Below are positions 44,546 through 53,866 of a stretch of DNA of 64,000 nucleotides, one piece after another. A program made the translations under genes and the position numbers. Position 1 is the stretch's first letter. Each line of letters begins with the position of its first letter. The notes under the pieces were generated by a model. The model was not told the DNA's origin, did not search any database, and was given only the letters and a program-made list of their open reading frames with translations. Source of the stretch: Fusobacterium sp. FSA-380-WT-3A (lineage in GTDB: Bacteria > Fusobacteriota > Fusobacteriia > Fusobacteriales > Fusobacteriaceae); NCBI RefSeq assembly GCF_012843705.1, contig NZ_JABAFQ010000004.1:84633-148632 (forward strand). Direction: 5' to 3'.

Positions 44546-45415
44546 TTATTCTGAAATTTCTTTACCATAACCAAAGGCACCATATATTTTACAAGTTTTA
44601 GAAGCAAATTCAGCTCCTTTTTCCATAGCTATTTTTAAATTTTTTAAGAAAAATTCTCTATCATTTTTCATTTTTTTAGAATTAATCTCATAAGCTTCTG
44701 TTAAATGAAGAAGAAAAGCTGTAGCAAAAGAGTCACCAGCACCTAAAGTATCTACTGCTTCTACTAATTTAGGTGGTTGTAAAAAGAAATCTTTCCCATC
44801 ATATATAAAAGCGCCTAAACTTCCTCTAGTAGCAACTATTATTTTACAACCTAAAGAATGAATTTTTCTACAAATATTTTTTACTTCTTCTTCTGGTAAG
44901 TTTCCACAAGATAAAAATCCATAAGTTAGATATTTTGAAACTCTTTTTAGTCTCTCTTCATCTTTCCATTGTAGAGAAAAATCATAAGATATTGGAATTC
45001 CTAAATCATAGATTTTATATAATTGGTCATCAAAATAACTATTATTACTAGTATGGATAAGAGAGAAATCTTTTATATATTCTAAATCTTTTTCATCTAA
45101 AATAATTGGATTTTCTCTCAAAACGCCACCTTTGTTACTTCCTAAAAATACTCTATCTCCATTGACTAAATTAACTTTAGCATAACCATTCTCTCCAGGA
45201 ATAATTCTACATTTTTTATAATCAATTTTTAATTTGTTTAAAGTATTTTGTATATGTTTAGCAACTTCATCAGTACCAAATACTCCTATGTATGCAGAAT
45301 CTTTACCTAGAAGTTTTGCATAAACAGAAAAGTTTAATGTTTGACCTCCAGGAAACATCTGTTTTAGATGTAGGTATTTATCACAAACATTATCACCAAT
45401 TCCTAAAACTTTCAT
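44546..45415 (-). CDS. PfkB-family sugar kinase, fructoselysine kinase type (FrlD-like)
   Basis: In this 289-residue ribokinase-fold protein, KVLGIGDNVCDKYLHLKQMFPGGQTLNFSVYAKLLG carries the N-terminal PfkB region with the substrate Asp and GG motif. VDTLGAGDSFATAFLLHLTE near residue 220 is the C-terminal signature with the catalytic Asp. FrlD phosphorylates fructoselysine at O6. It is first in a two-gene minus-strand operon with the deglycase. Promoter and operator repeats lie directly upstream. Confidence 0.8.
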   Translation of the reverse strand: MKVLGIGDNVCDKYLHLKQMFPGGQTLNFSVYAKLLGKDSAYIGVFGTDEVAKHIQNTLNKLKIDYKKCRIIPGENGYAKVNLVNGDRVFLGSNKGGVLRENPIILDEKDLEYIKDFSLIHTSNNSYFDDQLYKIYDLGIPISYDFSLQWKDEERLKRVSKYLTYGFLSCGNLPEEEVKNICRKIHSLGCKIIVATRGSLGAFIYDGKDFFLQPPKLVEAVDTLGAGDSFATAFLLHLTEAYEINSKKMKNDREFFLKNLKIAMEKGAEFASKTCKIYGAFGYGKEISE

Positions 45416-45432
45416 TATAAACCTCCTCTTGA

Positions 45433-45490
45433 TATATCATTATATATCATTATATAACATTATATTACTCTTTTTTTTTCATTTTGTCAA
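45433..45490 (-). promoter_or_regulatory. Promoter and repeated operator of the frlD-frlB operon
   Basis: On the minus strand TTGACA (45490-45485), 17 nt and TAATAT (45467-45462) form a strong promoter. Directly downstream the sequence repeats ATAATGTTATATAATGATATATAA-like units (45433-45465), with ATAATG recurring every 10-12 bp. The same AATGTTATATAATGATA string occurs at 46472-46489 before the cupin-transporter operon, so a shared regulator, presumably the GntR protein between them, should bind both. Confidence 0.7.
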
Positions 45491-45596
45491 TGTTTTTTTA
45501 ATTATTTGTTTATTTTTTTTTATACATGATATATAATATATTCAATAAATAAAATTTTATAAGGAGGAAACTAATTTATATTAGTTTTATGGAAAA

Positions 45597-46331
45597 ATGA
45601 GTAAATTAAAAGTAGATGATATGACTCCCCTATATATACAATTAATGAATGACTTAGAAGAAAAAATAAAAAATAAAGTTTTTCAACCAGGTGAAAAATT
45701 AAAAACAGAAACGGAGATAGCAAAAGAGTATGGTGTTAGTCTAATAACAGTAAGAAATGCAGTTACAAATCTTATAAAAAAAGGATTAGTTGTTAGAAAA
45801 CAAGGAAAAGGAACCTTTGTAACTCAGCCAAAATTTACTAAAAATATAAAAAGTTTACAAGGATTTAGTGACATGTGTAAACAAATTGGAGTTATTCCTG
45901 GAGCAAAAACATTAGAAAATAATCTTATTTATCCAGAGGAAAAAATTTCTAAAAAACTTAAACTTTCATCAGATGAGCAAGTTATATACATTTCAAGACT
46001 TAGATATGCAGATAACGAACCAGTAGTTATTGAAAAAAATTATTTTCCTTCAAAATTTATATCACTTTTAACAGAAAATTTAAATGATAATTCTTTATTT
46101 CATATTTTAAAGGAAAAATTAAATGTGGAAGTTTCAAGTTCTATAAAAAAAATAGAACTTTGCAAAGCAACTAAAGAGGAAGCAGAGCTCTTAAATATAA
46201 AGAAAAATTCTCCATTAATTCTTATAAAAAGTTTAGCATTAGACTCAAAAGAAGAACCAATGTATATAGGTATTCAAATCATTAATGGAGAAAGATTTTC
46301 TTTTTATATTCAAGAAGGAAGTAAAAAATAA
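45597..46331 (+). CDS. GntR/HutC-family regulator (FrlR-like)
   Basis: In this 244-residue protein, residues 1-75 form a GntR winged helix: TPLYIQLMNDLEEKIKNKVFQPGEKL, ETEIAKEYGVSLITVRNAVTNL and VRKQGKGTFV. Residues 90-244 form a UTRA effector domain (VIYISRLRYADNEPVVIEKNYF). It sits between the divergent frl-type genes and the cupin-transporter pair and shares operator-like repeats with both. A TACATGATATA element (45522-45532) near its own promoter, matched in reverse at 46456, suggests autoregulation. The ligand is probably a fructosyl-amine 6-phosphate. Confidence 0.85.
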   Translation: MSKLKVDDMTPLYIQLMNDLEEKIKNKVFQPGEKLKTETEIAKEYGVSLITVRNAVTNLIKKGLVVRKQGKGTFVTQPKFTKNIKSLQGFSDMCKQIGVIPGAKTLENNLIYPEEKISKKLKLSSDEQVIYISRLRYADNEPVVIEKNYFPSKFISLLTENLNDNSLFHILKEKLNVEVSSSIKKIELCKATKEEAELLNIKKNSPLILIKSLALDSKEEPMYIGIQIINGERFSFYIQEGSKK

Positions 46332-46347
46332 AATAGTGAATGTTATT

Positions 46348-46383
46348 GGCAGCTTTAAAATGTTTTAAAGCTGCCTTTTTTTT
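46348..46383 (+). terminator. Strong terminator after the GntR gene
   Basis: GGCAGCTTTAAAA and TTTTAAAGCTGCC form a perfect 13-bp inverted repeat with a TG centre, followed by eight T. Confidence 0.92.
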
Positions 46384-46434
46384 ATATTTTATGGGCAATA
46401 TATTTGTTAATAAATAATTTTTTTTAAAAAAATA

Positions 46435-46490
46435 TTGACAAAAGATTATATTATGTTATATCATGTATTATAATGTTATATAATGATATT
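46435..46490 (+). promoter_or_regulatory. Promoter and operators of the cupin-transporter operon
   Basis: TTGACA (46435-46440) and TATCAT (46459-46464) are 18 nt apart. TATATCATGTA (reverse complement of the site at 45522) overlaps the -10 box, and AATGTTATATAATGATA follows it. This ties the operon to the frlD promoter and the GntR gene as one regulon. Confidence 0.65.
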
Positions 46491-46508
46491 GAAGAATAGG
46501 AGGTTTTG

Positions 46509-46919
46509 ATGAAAGCAAATATTTATAACTATGAAGGGGAAGGAATAAAATGTATTTATGATAATAGGAAATGGGTTGTTTGTTTAAAAAATTGGAAGCC
46601 TAATAATGATATTACAGAAATTAAATATTTAGAAGTACATCATGAAACAGATGAACAATTTATACTTTTAAATGGAAAAGCAATATTATTGGCTGCAACA
46701 AGAGAAAATGAAAAATTTAATATGGATATAATTCCTATGGAACCTTTTAAAGTATATAACATACCTCAAGGAATATGGTTTAATACAGTTACTCAAAAAG
46801 ATACTAAACTTGTTTATATTCAAGATGCAGGAACAACTTCTGAAAATAGTGAATATTGTAATATGTCAAAAGAAGAATTAGAAAACTTAAAAAAAGAAGT
46901 AAATAAATATTTTAAATAA
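46509..46919 (+). CDS. Cupin-like protein of the frl-type island
   Basis: ATG 46509 is five bases after AGGAGG; an in-frame TTG at 46506 is too close. The protein has 136 residues and a beta-rich RmlC-like pattern: YLEVHHETDEQFILLNGKAILLA near residue 42-64 holds the H-x-E-like cupin motif, and FKVYNIPQGIWFNTVTQKDTKLVYI near 80-104 is the second motif. It lies 14 nt before the transporter gene. The function is unknown; binding or anomerisation of the Amadori sugar is a guess from context only. Confidence 0.6.
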   Translation: MKANIYNYEGEGIKCIYDNRKWVVCLKNWKPNNDITEIKYLEVHHETDEQFILLNGKAILLAATRENEKFNMDIIPMEPFKVYNIPQGIWFNTVTQKDTKLVYIQDAGTTSENSEYCNMSKEELENLKKEVNKYFK

Positions 46920-46933
46920 ATAAGGAGGAAATT

Positions 46934-48298
46934 ATGGAATTTAATGTATATTCATTATTACTAGATTTAATGTGGGCAAGTATATTTTTATTTATAGCAA
47001 AATTATTAAGAGAAAAAATAAAATTATTACAAAGTCTTTTTATTCCTGTAAGTTTATTAGCAGGATTTATAGGTTTAGCAATGGGACAAAATGGTTTTGG
47101 TATAATAAAATATTCTTCAGGTTTTGGTTCTTATTCAGGATTATTAATAATAGCTGTATTTGTTTCAATTGGGCTTAGAGGATTTAATTTTTCAAAAGGA
47201 GGATGGAAAACAAATTTTGATAGAATAGGAAGTTATTATTGTCAACGTAATATAGGTTGGGCTTTTCAATATGCGGTTCCTATAGTTTTTTCAATGATAA
47301 TATTAAAAAAAATAGTTCCTGAATTAAATCCAGCATTTGGAATGTTAATTCCAGCAGGCTTTCAAGGAGGACATGGAACAGCAGCAGCTTTAGGGCAAAC
47401 TTTGGGAAGTCTTGGATGGGCAGATGCTACAGATTTAGGAATGACTTCTGCAACAGTTGGAATTTTAACGGGAATATTTGGAGGAATTGCTTTAATAAAG
47501 ATTGGAACAAGAAAGGGGTATACAAAATTTGTAAAAGATTTTAGTAAACTTCCAGAAGATATGAGAACAGGTCGTATCAGTAAAGAAAATCGTTCACCAA
47601 TGGGATATGAAACAGTTTCTCCTATGGCAATAGACCCATTAGCTTGGCATTTACTATTAGTAATTATTCCTACAGGAATAGGATATATTTTAACAAATTA
47701 TATACAAAATATTACAGGATTAGGAGTTCCAAGTTTTTCTGTTGGATTCTTAGTAGCTATATTCTTTTCAATCTTCTTAAGAGGAATAAAAGCAAATGAA
47801 TATATAGATAATCATATAATTTCTCGTATAGGAAGTTGTTGTACAGATTTTTTAGTATTCTTTGGTGTTGCATCTATAAAAATACCAGTTATAATAGAAT
47901 ATGCACTTCCATTTGGATTATTAATGTTATTTGGAATTATTTGGGTTGTTTTCCATTTTACATTTATAGCACCTCGTTTATTAGGGCAAGAATGGTTTGA
48001 AAGAGGAATTTATGTTTATGGATATTCAACAGGAGTAACAGCAATTGGAATGGCATTACTTCGTATAGTTGATCCAGAAAATAAAAGTTGTACCCTTGAT
48101 GATGCTGCAATTATAACACCTATTGAGGCAGTAATTGAGATAGTAGCATTAGCAGTAGTACCTGTTGCTTGTGTTCAAGGAAATTGGATAGCAGCTATAA
48201 CACCTATATTAATATACTTAATAGCATTAATTATTATACCAATAATATTTAAATGGTGGCATAAACATCCTAAAGGATTGTCTCCAGAAGATTTATAA
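46934..48298 (+). CDS. GltS-type sodium:glutamate symporter family transporter
   Basis: This 454-residue protein has about 11-13 hydrophobic helices in two inverted halves. LRGFNFSKGG, LIPAGFQGGHGTAAALGQTL (re-entrant loop GGHGTA) and the second-half loop are GltS hallmarks. The second half has GYSTGVTAIGMALLRIVDPENKS. GltS carries glutamate with Na+. In an island with fructoselysine-type enzymes and shared operators, it is a candidate importer of a fructosyl amino acid, which resembles an N-substituted amino acid. That cargo is an inference. Confidence 0.8.
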   Translation: MEFNVYSLLLDLMWASIFLFIAKLLREKIKLLQSLFIPVSLLAGFIGLAMGQNGFGIIKYSSGFGSYSGLLIIAVFVSIGLRGFNFSKGGWKTNFDRIGSYYCQRNIGWAFQYAVPIVFSMIILKKIVPELNPAFGMLIPAGFQGGHGTAAALGQTLGSLGWADATDLGMTSATVGILTGIFGGIALIKIGTRKGYTKFVKDFSKLPEDMRTGRISKENRSPMGYETVSPMAIDPLAWHLLLVIIPTGIGYILTNYIQNITGLGVPSFSVGFLVAIFFSIFLRGIKANEYIDNHIISRIGSCCTDFLVFFGVASIKIPVIIEYALPFGLLMLFGIIWVVFHFTFIAPRLLGQEWFERGIYVYGYSTGVTAIGMALLRIVDPENKSCTLDDAAIITPIEAVIEIVALAVVPVACVQGNWIAAITPILIYLIALIIIPIIFKWWHKHPKGLSPEDL

Positions 48299-48322
48299 AT
48301 AAAAAATAATATATTAGAATAA

Positions 48323-48350
48323 AAAAAAGGACTGTTATCAGTCCTTTTTT
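48323..48350. terminator. Bidirectional terminator
   Basis: AAAAAAGGACTG and CAGTCCTTTTTT enclose a TTAT loop, between the transporter stop and the convergent lipid-kinase stop. T-runs on both strands make it bidirectional. Confidence 0.9.
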
Positions 48351-49238
48351 CTATATCCATCCTAAAACTTTTAACCCATTTTTCTCACAAGTAATTTTTA
48401 TAGGAAAATGAGGTCCAGGTTCTCCGTCAATATCAGTAGTATAATCCTCTCTATTTTTAACATCTATTTCTATTTCGTCAGTTTTAAAATGTATAATTCC
48501 CTTTGGATAAGAGGTATTATTTTTTGTCATTAAATGAGGAAGAATATATAATTTTTCTAAGAAATTTTCCTTTGGAATAATAATTACATCAAGAAAACCG
48601 TCATCAACAGTAGAATCATGAGCCACTTGAAAATTTCCAGCAGTTCTACCATTAAAAACAAAGAAAAGAATAGAACTTCCATTAAAAGAGTATTCTTTTG
48701 ATTTTACAGATAAATCTAACATTTTAAATTTTGGTAATTCCTTTATTCCTGTAAAATAATAAGCTAATTTTCCAAAAGTATTTTTATATTCAGTAGGAGT
48801 TTTTTGAGAAACATCTGTAAAAAGTCCAGAACTAAAAATATTTACAAAATATTTTCCATTGGCTTTTCCTAAATCTACAGTAGAAACTTCACTATTTAAT
48901 ATCATATCAATGGAATATCTTATACTTTGTGGCATACCGATTAAATGAGCAAAATCATTAGCTGTACCAGCTGGAATTACTCCTATTGGTAAATCTATAT
49001 TTTTTCTTTTCATAATATTTACAACTTCGTTTACAGTTCCATCTCCACCAGAAATTAAAATATGATGAAAACTTTCATCAATATCTTCAAAAACATTTTC
49101 TAAATCAGAATCGAAACTGATTCTATAAGGGATTATAGTATAACCTTTTTTTTGATAAGAATAAATAATATAGTCTAGGTATTTAACAATTTCCTTTTCT
49201 CCAGAAAAAGGATTGTATAAAAACTTAACTTTTTTCAT
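48351..49238 (-). CDS. YegS/DagK-type diacylglycerol or lipid kinase
   Basis: This 295-residue DAGK catalytic-domain protein has KFLYNPFSGEKEIVKYL, the nucleotide loop ISGGDGTVNEVVNIM near residue 62-76, IGVIPAGTANDFAHLIG near 86-102, and DIDGEPGPHFP near 272. It phosphorylates a lipid alcohol such as diacylglycerol at the membrane face and returns it to phospholipid synthesis. Its last 20 bp are duplicated at 43397. Confidence 0.88.
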   Translation of the reverse strand: MKKVKFLYNPFSGEKEIVKYLDYIIYSYQKKGYTIIPYRISFDSDLENVFEDIDESFHHILISGGDGTVNEVVNIMKRKNIDLPIGVIPAGTANDFAHLIGMPQSIRYSIDMILNSEVSTVDLGKANGKYFVNIFSSGLFTDVSQKTPTEYKNTFGKLAYYFTGIKELPKFKMLDLSVKSKEYSFNGSSILFFVFNGRTAGNFQVAHDSTVDDGFLDVIIIPKENFLEKLYILPHLMTKNNTSYPKGIIHFKTDEIEIDVKNREDYTTDIDGEPGPHFPIKITCEKNGLKVLGWI

Positions 49239-49509
49239 ATATCCTCCTAAGTTGTCACTAATAAGATAAGTAAATTTTTAATGATAAATTTTATTTTACA
49301 ACATAGAAAATAATTTTAATATATTAGATTATAACATCTTTAAAGAAAAAATAGAATATATAATTAATAATTCTCTTGTACAGATAAAATACAAAAAATA
49401 AAAACATTTGTTTTTCTTAAAAAAACACTTTTCTTTTTTTTTGAAATATGATAAGATAGAAAAATCAAAATTAAAGGGCCTATGGCTTAAGATAAAATGG
49501 AGGACACAA

Positions 49510-50760
49510 ATGATAAAATTAGAAAAACTTTATGAAACTGACAGAGAAATATTTGAAGCAATTGAATTAGAAAGAAAGAGACAAAATGAAGGAATTGAAT
49601 TAATTGCCTCTGAAAACTTCGTGTCCCAATCCGTTTTAGAAGCTGCAGGTAGTATAATGACAAATAAATATGCTGAAGGATATCCAGATAAAAGATATTA
49701 TGGTGGATGTATTTATGTAGATGTAGCTGAAAAATTAGCAATTGAAAGAGCAAAAAAATTATTTAATGTAAATTATGTAAATGTTCAACCTCATTCAGGT
49801 TCACAAGCTAATATGGGAGTTTATAAAGCTTTAATAAATATTGGAGATACAATTTTAGGAATGAGATTAGACCATGGAGGACATTTAACTCATGGAAAAA
49901 ATGTAAACTTTTCTGGAAGAGATTATAATGTATATTCTTACAGTGTATCAAAAGAAACTGAATTAATAGATTATGATGAAGTTGAAAGAATTGCTATGGA
50001 AGTTAAACCAAAATTAATAGTAGCTGGAGCTAGTGCTTATGCAAGAGTTATAGATTTTAAAAGATTTAGAGAAATTGCTGATAAAGTAGGAGCTTATTTA
50101 ATGGTGGATATGGCTCATATAGCTGGACTTGTAGCTACTGGAGAACATCCAAGCCCAATTCCTTATGCTGATGTTGTTACAACAACTACTCACAAAACTT
50201 TAAGAGGACCTCGTGGGGGAGTTATAATGACAAACAATGAGGAAGTTGCTAAGAAAATAAATAAAACTATTTTCCCTGGAATTCAAGGGGGACCATTAAT
50301 GCATATAATTGCAGCTAAGGCTGTAGCATTTAAAGAAGCTTTAGAGCCAAGCTTTAAAGAATATCAACATCAAGTTGTAAAAAATGCAAAAGTTTTAGCA
50401 AAAGTTCTTGAAGAGGGAGGACTTAGAATAGTCAGTGGTGGTACTGATAACCATATGGTATTAATAGATGTAAAAGCTAACAAAGGATTAACAGGAGCAC
50501 AAGTTGAAAAAGCTCTAGAAATAGCAGGAATTACTGTAAATAAAAATGGAATTCCTTATGATACAGAAAAACCAATGGTAACAAGTGGAATAAGAATAGG
50601 TTCTCCAGCTATAACAACTAGAGGAATGAAAGAAAAAGAGATGGAGCAAATTGCAAAATTTATATTAGAAGTTGTTGATAATATAGATAATATAGAAAAA
50701 CTTCAAGAAATAAGAGAGGAAGTAAAAGCTCTTTGTTTAAAATTTCCTCTATATGAATAA
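49510..50760 (+). CDS. glyA: Serine hydroxymethyltransferase
   Basis: The start at ATG 49510 (416 residues) follows TGGAGGA; the longer open frame upstream adds 34 residues without homology. [39 protein letters not shown], and [14 protein letters not shown] with PLP Lys229 are diagnostic. It converts serine and tetrahydrofolate to glycine and methylene-THF in the cytoplasm. It is monocistronic, with terminators on both sides. The 49239-49509 gap holds A+T-rich sequence and a probable promoter but no recognised riboswitch. Confidence 0.97.
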   Translation: MIKLEKLYETDREIFEAIELERKRQNEGIELIASENFVSQSVLEAAGSIMTNKYAEGYPDKRYYGGCIYVDVAEKLAIERAKKLFNVNYVNVQPHSGSQANMGVYKALINIGDTILGMRLDHGGHLTHGKNVNFSGRDYNVYSYSVSKETELIDYDEVERIAMEVKPKLIVAGASAYARVIDFKRFREIADKVGAYLMVDMAHIAGLVATGEHPSPIPYADVVTTTTHKTLRGPRGGVIMTNNEEVAKKINKTIFPGIQGGPLMHIIAAKAVAFKEALEPSFKEYQHQVVKNAKVLAKVLEEGGLRIVSGGTDNHMVLIDVKANKGLTGAQVEKALEIAGITVNKNGIPYDTEKPMVTSGIRIGSPAITTRGMKEKEMEQIAKFILEVVDNIDNIEKLQEIREEVKALCLKFPLYE

Positions 50761-50798
50761 TGTTTCTAAATTTTAATAAAGATTATATAAGACAAAAG

Positions 50799-50827
50799 AG
50801 AAAGAAGCACAGGCTTCTTTTTCTTTT
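50799..50827 (+). terminator. Terminator of glyA
   Basis: AGAAAGAAGC and GCTTCTTTTTCT pair around ACAG, followed by a T-rich run, 39 nt after the glyA stop. Confidence 0.82.
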
Positions 50828-50930
50828 TATTATATAGGAAATTATAAATTTTTTAATAGAAAGCTAGAAAGTAAAATATCTTGAAAATAGAAAAAATTAA
50901 GAAATTAAGATTAAAAAAATTTTAATAACA

Positions 50931-50973
50931 AAAAAACTGAGCAAAACTTTTTTAATGTTACTCAGCTTTTTTA
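50931..50973 (-). terminator. Terminator of murI
   Basis: On the minus strand AAAAAAGCTGAG pairs with CTCAGTTTTTTT across a 19-nt loop (one mismatch), ending in seven T, 16 nt downstream of the murI stop. Confidence 0.7.
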
Positions 50974-50988
50974 TAGAATATATTTTTA

Positions 50989-51777
50989 TTAAATATTTAC
51001 TTTAAAAATTTTATTTATCTCATATCCTAAAAATTCTTGAGCTTTCTTTTGGAAAATATCCTTATCTCCACTTACATAAAATTCAATTTTTCCCTTTTCA
51101 TTTTTAGAATTAAGAAGATTATGATTTTTTAAAGTCCTAAATACTTCTCTAGCACACTCTTCTCCTGGGTCTAAAATATCCCCTTCAAAAATATCTTTGA
51201 TATCATTTAGGATAAGAGGATAATGAGTACAAGCTAAAAGTAAAGCTTCAGCTGATTTAGGAATACGTGTTATATAATCAGCTAATATAACTCTTCTGTC
51301 AGAAAAATTTTCCCAACCTTTTTCTATCATAGGACAAAGTTTTTCACAACCAACAGAATACGTTTTTAAATTTTCATCTCTCTCTTTAATTTTTTTAGGA
51401 TATTCCCCACTATTAATAGTAAAAGGAGTACCAATTATTCCTATTTCTTTATAAGTGTTATTAGGAATAGAATCTATAGCAGAATTAATTATTCCTACAA
51501 TAGGAATTGGAGAAATTTTATGTAAATATTCGTAAGCAGCTATTGAAGCTGTGTTACAAGCTATAACTATTAATTTACAACCATTTGTAAATAAAAATCT
51601 CACTATTCTCTCACAAAGAATTTGGATTTCCTCCTGTGTTTTTTCCCCATAGGGAACATTTTTAGTATCTCCAAAGTATATAATATTTTCATTAGGTAAA
51701 AGTTTAGAAATCTCTCTTAGGACAGTAATTCCACCAAGTCCAGAATCAAAGACTCCTATATTGTAATCTTTATTCAT
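50989..51777 (-). CDS. murI: Glutamate racemase
   Basis: This 262-residue protein has IGVFDSGLGGITVLREI, IYFGDTKNVPYGEKT, the first catalytic cysteine Cys74 (IACNTAS) and the second Cys183 (LLACTHYPL). It provides D-glutamate for peptidoglycan in the cytoplasm. GAGGATATATAA precedes the start and a consensus promoter lies 57 nt upstream. Confidence 0.96.
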   Translation of the reverse strand: MNKDYNIGVFDSGLGGITVLREISKLLPNENIIYFGDTKNVPYGEKTQEEIQILCERIVRFLFTNGCKLIVIACNTASIAAYEYLHKISPIPIVGIINSAIDSIPNNTYKEIGIIGTPFTINSGEYPKKIKERDENLKTYSVGCEKLCPMIEKGWENFSDRRVILADYITRIPKSAEALLLACTHYPLILNDIKDIFEGDILDPGEECAREVFRTLKNHNLLNSKNEKGKIEFYVSGDKDIFQKKAQEFLGYEINKIFKVNI

Positions 51778-51833
51778 TTATATATCCTCACTAAAATATT
51801 TCATAAATTAAACCCATATTAATTATAATGTAT

Positions 51834-51862
51834 ATTATATAATGTTAGGAAAAAAATATCAA
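51834..51862 (-). promoter_or_regulatory. Promoter of murI
   Basis: On the minus strand TTGATA (51862-51857), 17 nt and TATAAT (51839-51834). Confidence 0.75.
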
Positions 51863-51961
51863 CTTATATTAGAAAAAAATCTAGTAAAAATATTAAAAAT
51901 TGAAAATAGATATAAAAAATGATAAGATATATAATAAGAAGAGAAATGGAGGTAACAATTT

Positions 51962-52585
51962 ATGAATATAAAAAGATTTTATACTGGTGGGTTTATGACA
52001 AACAGCTATCTTCTATGGGATGAAAATAATGAAGCATATTTATTTGATTGTGAAGGAGAAAGAATAGATAAAATTATAGATTTTATAGATGAAAAAAATT
52101 TAGAATTAAAATATATTATCTTAACTCATGGACATTCTGACCACATTTGTGGATTAAATGCTGTAAAAGAAGTTTATCCAGAAGCCAAAGTGTTTATAGG
52201 TGATGAGGATGCAGAATTTTTAGTAGACCCATCTAAGAGTCATTCAAACTATATTTTTGGAATAAATTTTATATACAAAGGTTCTTTTAAAAGAATTAAA
52301 GATGGAGATGTTATAGGAAAATTTTTAGTTATTGACACCCCAGGTCATACTAGAGGTTCTAAATGTTTCTTTGATAAGGAAAGCAAAATTTTAATATCTG
52401 GAGATACAATGTTTAGAAGAAGTTTTGGAAGATATGATTTTCCAGAAAGTAGTGGAGAACAACTGTTTAATAGTTTAAGAAGACTTTGTAAATTACCAAG
52501 TGAAACAGTGGTGTATAGTGGACATACTGAAAGTACCACTATTGGAGAAGAGAGAATATTTTTAACATCACTGGGAATAATTTAA
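51962..52585 (+). CDS. MBL-fold metallo-hydrolase (glyoxalase II-like)
   Basis: This 207-residue protein has the metal-binding motif LTHGHSDHICGL near residue 57, TPGHTRGSKCFF near 128, DTMFRRSFGRYDFPESSGEQLFNSLRRL near 145-172, and a late VYSGHTEST histidine. It belongs to the YcbL/GloB-like group of thioester or related hydrolases. Substrate undefined. It lies 12 nt before a TrxR-like flavoprotein gene, so a redox or thiol role is plausible. Confidence 0.83.
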   Translation: MNIKRFYTGGFMTNSYLLWDENNEAYLFDCEGERIDKIIDFIDEKNLELKYIILTHGHSDHICGLNAVKEVYPEAKVFIGDEDAEFLVDPSKSHSNYIFGINFIYKGSFKRIKDGDVIGKFLVIDTPGHTRGSKCFFDKESKILISGDTMFRRSFGRYDFPESSGEQLFNSLRRLCKLPSETVVYSGHTESTTIGEERIFLTSLGII

Positions 52586-52597
52586 AGGAGGTTATTG

Positions 52598-53512
52598 ATG
52601 AAAAATTATGATTTAGTTGTAGTTGGTGGAGGTCCAGCAGGACTTACAGCAGCAATTTATGGTGGAAGAAGTAACTTATCAGTTTTAGTAATAGAGAAAA
52701 GAGATGTAGGAAGTTTGGCTATGGCTCACTCAATAGAAAATTATCCTGGTTTTCCTCAAGAGATTACAGGAAAAGCACTTCTTGAAAATATGAGAGAGCA
52801 AGCTAAAAGATTTAATGTGGAATTTTTAGAAGGAACTTTTTTAGGAATAGATATATATTCAACTCCTAAAATAGTAAAAACAGATGTGGAAAATGTTGGA
52901 GCAAAAACAATAGTAGTTGCTTTAGGAGCTGGTAAAAACTCTGGTAAAAAAATTCCTGGAGAAAAGGAATTTTTAGGAGCTGGTGTTTCATATTGTGCTA
53001 CTTGTGATGGGGCTTTCACTAGAAATATGACAGTTTCTTTATTTGGAAAAGGTGAGGAGATAGCAGAGGAAGCACTATTTTTAACTAGATTTTCAAAGGA
53101 GATTAATATATTTGTAACTGATAATGAACTTAAATGTAGTGAAGAACATTTAAAACTTTTACAAGAAAATGAAAAGGTAAAAATCTATCTAAATGCTCAA
53201 TTAAAAGAGCTTTCTGGAAATGAATATTTAGAAAAAGCTCTTGTTTCAATAGATGGAGAAGAAAAAGAGTTTGAAACTCAATATGCTTTCTTATATCTTG
53301 GAACAAAAAATATGACAGAACTTTTAGGAGAATTTGCTACATTAGATAAAGCTGGTTTTGTAGTTACAGATGAAACTATGAAAACAAATGTAGAGGGAAT
53401 ATATGTAGCTGGAGATATGGTAGCTAAAAAAGTTAAACAGGTAACTACTGCTGTAAATGATGGAACAATAGCTGGAATGGAAGCTATAAAATATATTTTA
53501 AAAAATAAATAG
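52598..53512 (+). CDS. Thioredoxin reductase-like flavoprotein
   Basis: The start at ATG 52598 follows AAAGGAGG by six bases; the adjacent in-frame TTG 52595 is less likely. The protein has 304 residues. FAD motif VVVGGGPAGLTAAIYGGRSN, redox centre SYCATCDGAF (Cys-Ala-Thr-Cys, about residue 134-137), and the C-terminal FAD motif VEGIYVAGDMV with QVTTAVNDGTIAGMEA. The central NAD(P) motif is LFGKGEEIAEEAL, not the usual GGGDSAxEEA, so cofactor choice may differ from canonical TrxB. It could reduce thioredoxin or a related disulfide protein. Confidence 0.83.
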   Translation: MKNYDLVVVGGGPAGLTAAIYGGRSNLSVLVIEKRDVGSLAMAHSIENYPGFPQEITGKALLENMREQAKRFNVEFLEGTFLGIDIYSTPKIVKTDVENVGAKTIVVALGAGKNSGKKIPGEKEFLGAGVSYCATCDGAFTRNMTVSLFGKGEEIAEEALFLTRFSKEINIFVTDNELKCSEEHLKLLQENEKVKIYLNAQLKELSGNEYLEKALVSIDGEEKEFETQYAFLYLGTKNMTELLGEFATLDKAGFVVTDETMKTNVEGIYVAGDMVAKKVKQVTTAVNDGTIAGMEAIKYILKNK

Positions 53513-53535
53513 AATAGAAAAATAAAAAATATTAG

Positions 53536-53591
53536 AGTTGATGTAAATTAATTATTTAAAAATTTTTAGTTTGCTTCAACTTTTTTTTTTA
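53536..53591 (+). terminator. Weak terminator-like structure after the TrxR-like gene
   Basis: AGTTGA (53536) pairs with TCAACT (53576) across a long A+T loop and is followed by ten T. The 53592-53817 remainder of the gap is very A+T-rich and shows no other feature. Confidence 0.4.
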
Positions 53592-53817
53592 TAAAAATAT
53601 TTTAAATTCTATATTATAAAAAATATTATCAAAAAATATAAGATTTCAAATAAAAATATTCCAGCAAAATTTTTGATTAAAATTTTTAATTAAACACATA
53701 AATTTTATTTTATCAAAAAATAAAGAAAAAATCATTAATAAATTTTATTATAGTACGAAATCGAGAAAAAAATAATCATTTCAGTATAAAAAATTCTACA
53801 AAAAAACTAAAATATTA

Positions 53818-53846
53818 TTGACAAATTAAAATAAAGTTGCTAATAT
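53818..53846 (+). promoter_or_regulatory. Promoter of the glpQ-TRAP operon
   Basis: TTGACA (53818-53823), a 17-nt spacer and TAATAT (53841-53846). Transcription would begin about 53853, just before the antiterminator-type leader. Confidence 0.8.
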
Positions 53847-53866
53847 ATTAATATAAAAAAATTAAT

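Noticed and set aside
49239..49509. Glycine or SAM-type riboswitch before glyA
   Set aside because: No conserved riboswitch core or leader terminator is visible in the gap.
49408..49509. N-terminal extension of glyA from a start at 49408
   Set aside because: The 34 extra residues lack homology and the Shine-Dalgarno TGGAGGA points to ATG 49510.
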